Assembly: GCA_021186555.1 (NCBI GenBank)
Contig: JAJKFL010000039.1
Coordinates: forward strand, 19,944,733 to 20,008,732
DNA from: Reticulitermes speratus
Lineage: Eukaryota; Arthropoda; Insecta; Blattodea; Rhinotermitidae
Direction: 5' to 3'
Length of the DNA: 64,000 bases
The notes under the pieces: model-generated
Databases searched by the model: none
What the model was told of the DNA's origin: nothing
What the model saw: the letters and a program-made list of their open reading frames with translations, nothing else
Shown: positions 1 through 12,084 of the stretch, in pieces
Layout of the letters: each line of letters starts with the position of its first letter
Numbering within the stretch: the first letter of the stretch is position 1
Position numbers and translations under genes: made by a program

Positions 1-2790
1 ATAATGAAAATTGAATGGAGTTAAGTGGCTGACCAGGAGCACTCCCAGTGTACACAATGTTGACAAATAAGTTCATATGTATCTCTTAGCTCTTCCTGTT
101 TTATTACTTTGTGATCATTAGCCTGAGTGTTTCTCATAGCTTTGTCCTGGGTTTAGTCTGGTGGTTCCACGGTTGGATAATTTTGGTGTTAGTACAGTAC
201 ATATTTGGTGGCTTAATTTCAGTTTGTCAATAACATAATCACCTGAAAACATTTTTGGAAAAAGTATGAAGAAAATAACTGGGGGGGGTTTGAATGTTTA
301 AACCTTCTGTATGGAAAAATACAGCAAAGTTAAATTTCAGTTGGGGAAAAGACTTTGTATTAGGAGCAACAAAAACTATGACCGAATTAAAAGAAATTGT
401 GTGCGTGTGTGTGTGGTGTGGGGGGGGGGGGGGTTGTATTGTGTTACTGTAAATTATCAGGGTGTAAGGCAATTCTAAGATTTTCTCCTCCAGGCATACA
501 TAATCTGTAAATCAAATTTGAAAAGGAGAAGAGGAAGTAGTACCTATACAAGTGACATAAAATTTGTTACTTTTGTGAAGAAGCTCACTGTACATTTGTA
601 GTTCAATAAACATAATTTTATTAGAGTTTCACTGTGTATGAGGCCCAGATTACAGTTTTTTATTTTTAAATGTTATTGGTGAATTTTTCTTTTAAGAAAG
701 TATGCAGAGAGTGTGTGTGTGTGGCAGGGAGGGTGAGTAGACATGGGTTTCCCCACATTTGTGTTTGTGTTTTCTTGTACATAATGCAATCAAATTCATT
801 TGCATACATGAGATCGCAAATAATATGTCCGTCTTGACAGCTTTTGACCATTGTCATTGTCCACAATATTTGTTATTGATTAATATTTGTATGCTAAATG
901 GAAATTTCCCCTCACACACACAATCATGCACATCAGAATGATAGCTCCTTTGCCTTCTTTGAGCAAATCACAGTAGTTTCACTGAGCAGTGATACAGTGA
1001 CCTGCGTAGTAAATGTGCTAAAAATGTATGTTATTATTAAAAAACTAAAAAGGCTATTTTTATTGAATTTATTTTTTTTATTGTCCTAAAAGAAATAAAC
1101 AATGCCAGTGGGTTAAAACATTACTGTTTTGAATTGTCTAAATTGAAAGTGCAAAGTTATTTTGTAAATTAATTGTGATATAAACATTCATGTGTCTTGC
1201 AATTGTCTTTTCCCAGAGATTTCATTTTGAAAGTGTGTCTTTATGTAGGATGTCACACGTTTCTTTGGTTTCTTGACATGCACTACAATAACTTGAAACA
1301 GGATAATGTGAGACTACCACTTTACATGGTATTGTAATTTACCTTCGGTGTTAGGTATTTCATATTTCTTTTACATGTCGATGTCTGCTGTGAAATACAC
1401 GTTTTTGGAAAAATTCAGCAAATTTGGCTTATTAAGTGGGAAAAGTTTGATGATTATAAGTCTGAAGATGGTACTATTTTGTAATTGTCTATTGAAATTG
1501 ATATTCCCTTTACTAGAATATTATTTTATATAAATTCCTCATTAAACTATTAATTTGCATCATCAAACTGCAGTTCAGGTCTTACATTCTGTAGTGATTT
1601 TGACACATTCTAGAACACAAGACAGTGTATTTTTTTTTACAAGCACAACTGGTAGTTGAAGAGCCTGTTCTTGCTGGAACTGTTCTATAAATAGTGATTC
1701 AACCTTACTGCATTTTGCTGTTTTCACCTTTTTCTATCTCGGCTCGTCACTTACAGACTTCAGTACAATGTCTCATATTTTAAGTTGACAACACAAACAA
1801 TTTAAAACAATTTTTTGCAAGGAAAATTTTAAGTAGTATCCACTGTGTAATATCCAGCTTTCCTTGAATTGAGGGTAGCTTATGTTTTATGCTGGTGTTT
1901 GATGTAGTAGTCATGCTGATGACATATTTACTAATTCATGGTTCATTGGACAATTACTGTACAGACACGAATTTTGGAGTGAAGACAAAAGACATACACA
2001 TTTTTCACACACAATACTTCAAATTGTTGAAATAAAAAAAAAGCAGCTGCAGTCACAAAGTGCTGCATTAAACCCATGCCGATTCACATATTTATACACA
2101 GGCATTGATGTTGCATTACACTGTGTGAAATGCATGTGTGGAAATAGACTGCAGTGCAGTCAAAATGTGTTGTCATTTCCTGACGTGTATCTGTGGATTA
2201 ACATTGAGTTGCTTATCTGTACCTCTGATCGGTGGTGGAAACAACCTTTTAAATGAATATTTACAAACAGAGCCTTATGTTGTCACTGTACATTGGTAGC
2301 AAAGTAAATTAATAGGAAATTGTTATGATGTTGATGCAGAAATGTATTAAACAGGTGAAAAATTTGTTGTTTCATGAAGTTTTCATGCTTCTTGGGCGAG
2401 AAATTCTTTTAAGCAGGAAATATATTAAAAGGGCAATGTAAATGTTAATAATATGGAAACATTTTGGTACTGACTTCTTAGGCAGAAAAACTTTTTAAGT
2501 GGGGATGTCCTAACTGGGTTTCCCTGTACTTATTTTATGATGTATATTATTTTATTTTGATTTTTGTTTGTGACTGTGAACAGTATTAGAATAAAGCATT
2601 TTTGAGGTTTCTGTATTCCTGGTCTTAATGTCATTTGGATTGCTACTGACTGATATGTTTTTACTGTTAAAACATTTTAACGGTACATATTCTGATTGAA
2701 TGGGAGTTAGGCTGTTGAATGCTCTGCTTATTCTCACAGAGGTGTGTGTGGGCATTTGTATGAATGTTGACCAAAATTATGTCATTTATG
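1..2790. other. AT-rich non-coding flank
   Basis: No frame that looks like a real gene on either strand. There are G-rich and GT-rich simple runs near 400-435 and 708-725, and scattered AATAAA motifs on the plus strand (for example near 604 and 1094). These could belong to the 3' UTR of a convergent gene outside the window, but nothing here proves it. Confidence 0.5.
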
Positions 2791-2966
2791 TGTGTCATGG
2801 AACCCGGTCCTCCAGGATGGGGGTTGAGCAAAGGGCCAACAACCCTATCTTGGAACAAACGTGTGTTACGAAACCTCATGATGAGCCTCGGATGAGGTGA
2901 ATTGTCGAGGAAGCTAAGGCCCACCCGGGCTATGATGCTAAGGAAGAAGAAAATTTGTGTCATGGA
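2791..2966 (+). mobile_element. Short retroposed element with 11-bp target-site duplication
   Basis: The 154-bp body (2802-2955) is flanked by exact copies of TGTGTCATGGA (2791-2801 and 2956-2966). It starts with a GC-rich LINE-leader-like stretch and ends in GGCTATGATGCTAAGG followed by an AAG-type tail. The last 25 bases resemble the 3' ends of the two truncated LINE copies at 34761 and 54597, so it looks like an internally deleted, non-autonomous relative. Confidence 0.72.
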
Positions 2967-3977
2967 TGTACTCGTGAAAGGTTTTTTGAGTGAAAAACGG
3001 GCATGAAGTATGACTTAATGCCATCTTTATTGTTTTCCTTCAATAATACTATATGAAGACTGAAGGTAGTTTTTTCCATTCCCTTTTCAGTATATCATGT
3101 CTCTGCTCTTGTATTATGATTCAAAACAACCTCTGGTATAATGTGTATGGAAAACTGGGAAGGAAATTAGTCAAAAATATCCTGACATACATATACAGTA
3201 TTGTCATATCTGTCAGCCATATGAATTTTCAAAGGACCTATGCATCTTGCGTACCTTATGATCTTTACTCCTCCTCTGGAAATAGGCTGTAAATATTTCT
3301 GTGTTTAATCCTTTTTAATTTTTTCATTTGTGTGTGTGTGTGTGGCGCTGCGCGCATGCATGTAGTGGCTGTACACACATCACAAACAAGAATTTCTTCT
3401 TACTTGTATAAATAAAATAGCTGTGATGCAACAGTAACTCATATTTAATTAAGTACTTTTAATCACAAGAAATTAATTACATTAAAGCATTGTATCTCAC
3501 TCCCTGCATTACACTTATATGATGGCACTGACCTTATCATGGCAAATTGTGGCCTGAAACTCAGAACTTCATGAAGGACTAATCTGGAGATGATGTAGGA
3601 ATGACATATGAAACATAATTGTCAACAAGAAGGGGTACAAAAATATTAGAAGGAATGAACTGCCAATCTTATGTCACAAAAATGAGAGGTAATCTCTAAA
3701 ATATGCTGTCCATTAGATACAGACAATTCTATGAAATTTTGGTCACATGAACATAGCCTGACATATTTAAACAAATACGTTTTTATATTGTGGATTTAAA
3801 TTCGTGATAGCACTTGCTAACTTTCTGAATCTGGCCACAACTGTGATTAATAACTTCTTCCTTCATTCCATTTATAAGACCATTACATAGTTCATTGTGC
3901 AATGGCTGAACTGTAGGACGCATGTCAGTCGAAAAGCAGCAATACTGCCAAATTTACAGTAGTTATTCACTTCATTC
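2967..3977 (-). other. Probable 3' UTR and downstream flank of the myosin gene
   Basis: Starts directly after the stop codon. The first clear minus-strand AATAAA that I see is about 950 bases downstream, near 3026, so the 3' UTR could be about 1 kb. The true cleavage site cannot be read from the sequence. Confidence 0.4.
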
Positions 3978-3992
3978 TCAGGGTGAAGCAGT
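3978..3992 (-). CDS. Myo61F: Myosin-Ic exon 20 of 20 (last four residues and stop)
   Basis: After a consensus acceptor (TGTTTACAG) the frame reads Thr-Ala-Ser-Pro-stop in phase with exon 19. The result ends the protein a few residues after GHLIV, as in the family. The exon continues as 3' UTR. With so little coding sequence this exon rests on splice signal, phase and protein length only. Confidence 0.72.
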   Translation of the reverse strand, partial: TASP

Positions 3993-6900
3993 CTGTAAAC
4001 ATAAAGTTTGTAGTTATATTAACTGGTTTTCCAGAATTCAAACCCAGAAGTTCAACAATGCTTATACCAAAGCCCACCTTTGGACATAATTGAGATATAA
4101 CCCCTGTCCTCACTGCCTGTTACTCTAAAGTCCATCTACTAATACTAGCGTTATCCCCACTTCAGTCTTGCAAGTGCCTGCTTTGAAAGATCTTTACACT
4201 GGAAAATTCAGTATCCATTTCATTTCTGCCATTTAAAAAGTTAAAATTGCTGTGTTATTCAAATGAAGAAATAAGAGATTATTGTCTTTATGACACTGAG
4301 AAAACTGACAAGAAAATATAGTACATACCACAATGAGGTGTCCACTTTTGCCCTTAGCAATGGCGGGATTTGTTCCTGTTGTGATGTCAATGACTCCCTG
4401 TTTACCACCAATAAGATTGTGTGAGATGCTGCAATATAAAGTGCCATGTTAGTAAAGAGCCCATCAATTCATACACGTAGTACAAACATCCTTGTTCAAA
4501 TGTAAGGATACATTTCAGGAAAATGCTATTTTTACCAAAACTAAAAACCTGTGGGGAACTGGAAAAAAAAAAACCTTCCGCATATTTTCATAATAAAAGA
4601 CATTTACGTAATCAACACAGAACTGTGATGATAATGATGAGCAGACCTGCTTAGAAAAGAGACTACTTGACCAAACATTCTGGCACTAGCATGTATTATT
4701 TATAAGCAGATGGCTGGGAGGAGGAATGCAATGTGTTGTAAAAAAGTGTATTTTCATTGGCAAGGAACAGTTTATTGCAATCAATATTTTAGGGTCATTG
4801 CATAACTCAAACTAGAGTTTATAACAAAATGCAATTTTCAGCAAAATTTTTCAAAACTTTCTCCAAAATGAAGTTCCAGATGTGCTAGTGACAGGAAGAA
4901 TTTCTTGGTTCTGTAGTTTTATATTTCCAAACTTACGTTCCAGCGTCCACGATTTTTACGCTCTGTGGTTTCTTTGTAACATCGACAATCTTTGTGACTG
5001 CTTCTATTATGTGGCCCACCTCCAGAATTAAATCCCCCTGTGAATTAAAATTAGAAGTCATGTTTCACCAAATGTTCTCCAGTCACACTGCAGACACGAA
5101 TTAGTTTCTATTACAGTAGGTCCATAGTGTGCATTTTCCAGGACTGAATGTATGGCAGGATATTAACTGCCCATATTTAATATTAATATTCTTTGTACAT
5201 ATCTCAAAAGGAATGGACACATTACATGTCAACTTGTCATACCTTTCACTGTGAGCCAGGATAGCTGAGTCAGTAAGGCTATGGGTACAGTGGGTAGGGT
5301 TTGATTTGCTATTACTAACTGGTACTGGGTAAGCTTTCTCTGTGGATAGGGTGGCCAGAGTATGAAAGTTACTGCACCGCTCCATCTGATGCTGAACTTA
5401 AGAATGAATAGAGCCTTACCTCTTGTCTGCCTTGTTGGCATGGTGCTTTGGCAAAGGCAGAACTTTACCTTTACAATCTCTTGTCACTGTTTGCATATAT
5501 TGCCAATTTATGAAATCTTAGCTCCTGTTGTATGGAAATGATCTGTTGGCTTGTGGCCTGAGGCCACACTCAGTAACAGAATAAAGCATCATGCTTTAGA
5601 TAAGAATGGATCTTTGTTCACCAGTGGAATATATATGTACTTTTGAATGCATTCTTTGCACTTCTGAAGTCTCACTCAACTTGGTAGTCATTTATTGCAG
5701 ACATAGACCTGTTCTTGCAAAGCCACTGAACTTCATGTGGGACATCCCATTATGATGTAACAAAAGGATATGAACAATGCTGAGCATTCAAACACAACTG
5801 TTTTTTTTAGAGACATAGCTACATGTTTTGGCTTTATGTTAAGCCATCATCAGGCTACAGAAAAAAAAAAACCCAGACAAATCCTGTATGTAGCCTGATT
5901 ATGGCTTAACATAAAGCTGACACATGTAGTTACGTTTATAAAACAAAGCAATTTGTCTTATTAATAAATAGTTGTGTTCGACTGCTCTCCATTGTTGGTA
6001 TCCTTAAAGCCAGTGTAACTGCAGATATGACACTGCCTACAGTACTGTATTAATTGCTTTGGCCATTTCATAAATAAACACACTGAAAATATGTTAAATA
6101 ATAGTTGTAGTACTTCATGATGTCTTAGTGACCTGTGTTTTTGAAAATGAAGTTAGTTTCATGTTTTGTGTACTCTAATGCAGGAAATATATTGTACCAA
6201 CACATTCTGAACTTAAATTTGAAATCATTTGCTAGGTCCTGCAATACCAAACACATCAAAATACAGCAGATAGTTTTGGAGATGAAACAGATGGATGGAC
6301 AGACAGAATGTGTTCCGATTTTATGCACTTTGTGTGAAGAACATACACACTCAGCACACAAAATGTCTGTGGGTGAATTATACCAGCATTTGAGTAGTGA
6401 AGGGATGTAAGGTTCCTTGTACTCTGCAGTCTGAAAATATTCTACATGTAACAAACATGGGCAGTACATATGAACTCTGTATTTTCTGATAAATGTAATA
6501 GCACAAGTTAGCAGAATACTCTTGTCAATAGTCATTACCCACACAAATTTTATATTTCCATTAAAGACCTTTATGGAAATTTGGAGATACACCGTATGTC
6601 TAGAATTGTTATTATCGGTTATAACTACTTATCATTATCATTGTTTTTATTGTTGCTGTTAAGCTAAAATTATCCCTATGATTATGCATGACACCATTAT
6701 ATGCTTATCTGTAGGTGAGACATCTACTGTCTTTGCACTTTGACAATCTAGTTGTGCAGATGATTTCATCATTGTGGATTTTCCATGTGGCAGAATTATG
6801 CTTTTCTAGTCACTGACACTAAATAAGCACAGCATCTTGTAAATAAGTTTCAAACAAGACTATTGTGAGAGTAAATAGACCCAACATTTAATGATGTATC

Positions 6901-9900
6901 ATACCTTGTCCTTCTTGTATTCTGGAGGTATCCTGAGCAGCAGAAGGTTGTCTGATGCACTAGTAACTGCTAGTTCTTGCAGGATATCCAGCTGAAGATT
7001 GTGCTTCAGTTTGAAAGTCTTACCATCTAGTACATACAGGTGCTTGTTGGTAAGCAGAAGTGCTCGTTCCCTTGGCTTGTAGCCATGACGATCATACTTT
7101 GTCACTGAGGTTGAATACTGCAACAAAATCGGTCATTATGAATTGACTTGTTAAGAAAACGGTTTGTTACATTATTAATATAGAGGGTGAACACATGAAA
7201 TGTACAAGATTTTAATGTGATATTGCTCAGCAAAAGTACAGAAATAAAAACTAAACACAATGAGGAAGGTAATATGATCATTCTGCTTGAGTTTCCAAGT
7301 CTTGCCACCAGTTGTGCTAACATCACAGTTGTGGAAAATGGTGTTTCCAGTGCCTTACCAGAATTTAATATGCTTGTAATTTTATTGTGAATGTAATTGT
7401 GATTTGTTACTTTTAAATGTGAGTACTTAACATACCAATGAAAATAAACCTGCTCAAAACAGAGTACAACATATCTTTTAATGAGACACTAAGCTGTAAC
7501 AGCTGTGAATACTAAGATTATGGTCTTCTGGAATATGTCATGCAGTTTGGTAGATAGGTGCCAAGATTACAGAGGAACCTGGATGATGAAGAGAACAGGT
7601 TCCTCCAAAATGTTGGAGGAACCTCTGCATCAAGCCACATGGCACCACATCCAACAAGACTGTAATTTTAATATTCATTTTATGTCTTTACAGATTAGAA
7701 AACTTAAATGCCTCTATAGGCCCTTTCAGCATCTGTTTGGTTTTCCTGATAACATCTTCCTCGTTCCTTTGAAAGTCGATATTATCTTTTGTCACCTGTC
7801 TTCACTCATTTTCTGCTTGTCTATAACACATATTTTCTTTAATCTGTCTGGGTACCATAAGAAAATATTACAACATATGTGCAACTTTGCACTCACCAGT
7901 ATTTTATCACCATTAAGGTGATTTTGCTGAAAAGTTTGTCGTAAGGCCTTCTGTTCCTCTATGAGCCTGTCATCAACAAACCGTGGACCTACACTTTGTG
8001 GATATGATTTCTTCTTACCTGAAAACAAAAATGTTAGTATAATTGTATGTGTAATTTACCCTAGGTCTCAAAATTTTCTGCATGACAGCACATTATAGTG
8101 TAGTTGAACATCACACAGCACACCACAGCCCATATTAATGTAAAGAAGTGTATGTGTTTTTAAACAGTCAGTGCCTTTTTGTGATGTTACACACCTGTGC
8201 TCATATAAATGAACGTTCCCATTTGAGTAACTCACTTGGCAGAACACATTCACATACCAGTGCACAGACTCAGCCATGTGACCTCTGCCACTGAAAAATA
8301 TAAATTGTATCATTGTGTTTTTACATTAACAGGTATCAAGAAATAGTGAACTTTGTTTTTTATTTCCCATTTGTCACACAGGCTGACCTACCATAGCATT
8401 CTGTGTTGAAGTGCAAACTGTTACTATGACTGCAGCAAAAATGTTTGGTTCCTTACTTCATTGTATTGGATGACAAGACTGAAAAATTATTTACTTTGTG
8501 TTGCATGCAGTTGTGTAGCCATGCTGTTGGAGAGTAACAGCAGAGTTAAACTATTGAAGAACAAATTTCCTTCTTCAATACTGTGGCATCATACTAGTCA
8601 GATTAGAACTGTCAGTTTGTGGTATGATGAAAAAAGTTTCAGAGTCAACAGATTTAAAGCATTCACTGATAAATCTTATGTCCTGTATCACATGTTACCG
8701 AAAAATAACAGGGAACTGAAGTGTATGTGAACTTACTGGAGATTCAGCTTTAAAAATTGTTCCAATTCTAAGCACGTGATGGGTGATGTCCACTTTCTCA
8801 TCAGTTGAAACTGTGTGAGAGATCTATGAAGCTTTGGTTGCAATGTTTCGTGGAAGTGAAACATGATTATATGAGAGACAAAAACAAAAATGCATGTATA
8901 AGGGTCCACAGCACAATATTATAAGTAGAGAAATGTTATGGGATCTTCGATTGATATGCAGTGCTCTCCAAGAAGTGTCCGAATTGAGCTTGGACTTGCA
9001 GGAGTACAACATGATACTGTACAGAGTGGCTCAAAAGATAAGAACACTGAGGAAATGTGGACAGTCCCAGGCCGTTATGAATACCATGCCAAAACCAAAA
9101 AAATCGTCATCTTCCAGGGAGAACAAAACAAATGCAAAATGAACCTGCAGTTTTACAGAAGCTTGAAAAAGTAAGCCACAGAAAGACTACTTGGTAGTGA
9201 AGATGCTGATTTAACACAAGGGGCTCATGTGCTGGATTAAAAACACTGACCTGAAGACAATATTGAATGACATCAGATGAGATGGATGTTCAAAACTTTT
9301 TGACCAAACTGAAACTAAATAAAACAGATGTGATTTGTGGATTTGTGTCTGACAGAATTAATGCACCTGACTACTATTCCCATTTTTGCAAGTGAATGTG
9401 AAAAAGAATTTTCGGAAATGAATCTGATCATCAGCCTGACCAAAGCTTTGTTGAGGATGAAACTGTCTCAGCATGTTTGTTTGTCAATGTTTTTGTACCA
9501 CTCCTACTTCAACCCTAGAAATATACATACATTCAGGCATGGTTCCTTCAGTTATGCATTCAGCTCTAAACACCAACAGCAAAGAACAGACTCAAGGTGT
9601 TTTATCTTACAAGAATGTGATGAAAATTCGAATATTCTGTGAAATCAATTATGGTATTTTTTTCACTTTTTGAGTTTTTACAACTGTAAGTAATAGTGCC
9701 CATAAATATCAGACTTTTTTTATTTTTATTGTAATTTTTTCCTTCACAGATTTCATAAAGACAGGACAGGGGACAAATGAAGTGGAGAAGGTGGGAAAGC
9801 ATTTTAAAATTTATCATGATGTGAGTACTGGCACCTCCCTTCTTATGAAATAAGTACTGTATATAACTATGTTTGAACAAATGTAGAAGCCATCTCCATA

Positions 9901-12043
9901 TTGATCCTATTTCATTGAATGCCTGGTAATTATTTATTTGGTCTAGAGATTCCTTGGTAGAATATGAAGTATCACTCCTGGGTCCACAAAAACCTACATT
10001 TGAACCCAGTCAAGGGCAGTTTAAATAGTATACAGTCATCCACGGTTACGTCACCCAATTGGTCTCCTTTCAGGTTTTCTAACCAACATTTTGTATGTGT
10101 TTCTAATTTTCCCTATGTGTGCTACATTTGTCACTCACATAATCCTTGAATTAATCACCCCTAACAGTGACAGGTGAATTAAAATCTTTCTGAGCAGTCA
10201 GCCATGTTACAAATGAGTTGCAAACTATCTCTGATGCAGCTGACCACCATGGAGGATTTTGTGCATTTATTCACCGTAAATCTTGAAATATAAAAAGAAA
10301 TGTTAGGTAAATATCACACATTTGAGAAATCTTGTCATGTAATTTTTTTCAGTTCTCTGCTGCTTCATTTCTCAGAGGTACAACTACTTTCCCCAGTGTG
10401 CTGTTGTTAAAGCACACTCCCTTACATTGCCGTAGACATTATGTTTGGCTCGTCATCTTAAGTCACGTTCAGTGGGATGTTAGGGAGTTACGTAAATGGA
10501 GAACTTATCAAATAAGCACAAACATCTTTTCTTTTAACATTATCTACCTCTACAGCTGTAACTATACATGAAGACATAAATTAATGTTTAAAAATGTCTG
10601 ATTAAATACTGTCTCTCCATGGTATAGGCTTTTCCTTGTTTTTCTCTCCTACAATTATAGTTATGAATAATGTTATGTAATACCTTTGAAAATTGATTCT
10701 GCAAGCACTTTTAGCTCCAACTGCCTTTTCTGCTCTGAGCTCAGTTTCAAACGGTACTTCCTTGACAGCCACACTCGATGCAGTTTATGTAAGATGGATG
10801 ATGCCTAAGGAGAGAATACAACAGTTCAGTTTTATAAAGCAAAGCAAACCTTTATTGAAATTCTGTTATAAATAAATCTGTAATGTAATATGGATTGTAG
10901 TCTGGTATCTTATTGCAAATTTTATATTGTTTCATATGTGTATAAGGAAAAACTTCAGAAATACAATTCTGAAATAACAATGAACCTTTTGTGTGTCACA
11001 GCAAACAAGCACTTGTGACTTGTTAAGCCCTGTTATAACCATATGTCATAAAGTTCGTGTCTGAAAACTTTTTCTCTATGGCTTCAATTACCTCTTTGCA
11101 TGCTACAGGGTGAGGTGGCCAGGATCTATCCAGTAACTTGGTAGGAAGGTTCTTAGAGAGGCGAGTCAGATACTGTGTCTTGGCCAACCCAAGAAATGCT
11201 CTGTTCACATCTGTGACTTCACCGTTGCGTGTGATGAAACCTTTGATGAAGCTGCAAGCAAAACTCTCAGTTGAGGTCTCTGTTCTTCTGGGACGTGGCA
11301 CCAATTACCAAGTGACACACCACATCCCAGAAGAACCGAGACATCAACTACACAGCTGGAAAGGCCAAAAAACCTGCAAAACCACAAATGCTTGGAATTT
11401 GTCACCATATAGAAGGATTTAGCCTAACTTCTCTCTCTCTCTATATATGTATATATACATGTGCATGTGCATGTGTACTTGTGTGTTTGAGTGTGTGTGT
11501 GTATTACAACAAATAGTAAAGTTACTGTTTTACAACTGACAGCTTTTAGATTTATTTTTTTCTTTTATGGTTTTTATGGTATGTTTTAACAGTGGTAATA
11601 CAACCACACAATTGCCATAATCTTTAAACTATAAACACACATTTAGATGTTCCTGTAATAACTATATTAGTAAAGAACACTGTAAAATATGAGAGAGACA
11701 CGGTACCAATTTTTGAAAACTTCTGAATATCTTGTGAACGACTAGTCAAAATTATCTTTCCTGTTTTCTTGGTATTAATGTTGGTGCCAATTATTATATA
11801 CAATATGAACTTCCAAGTAACTGTCTATAAGATTCGTGAATGTAACTTGGTACAGACTGGAACGTGTTTTTTTTGGTTTGAACCCTTATGCTAGAAGTGT
11901 GTAACTCCAGCATGAATTTCATTTCTGCCAATTTTTTCTTTATCCTGCAGTTGACCAATACTGTACTCACATTAGCAGTTGTGGACAAGCATCTCATATG
12001 TCAAAGTGAATTACCCAGCTACATTTTTTGGTGCCTCACAAGT

Positions 12044-12084
<41 letters not shown>

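Noticed and set aside
6125-6592. 155-codon minus-strand frame
   Set aside because: Lies inside intron 17, Cys- and aromatic-rich without a family match, and no exon phase fits.
7505-7921. 138-codon plus-strand frame
   Set aside because: Runs through a family H element and across exon 16 antisense; a shadow frame.
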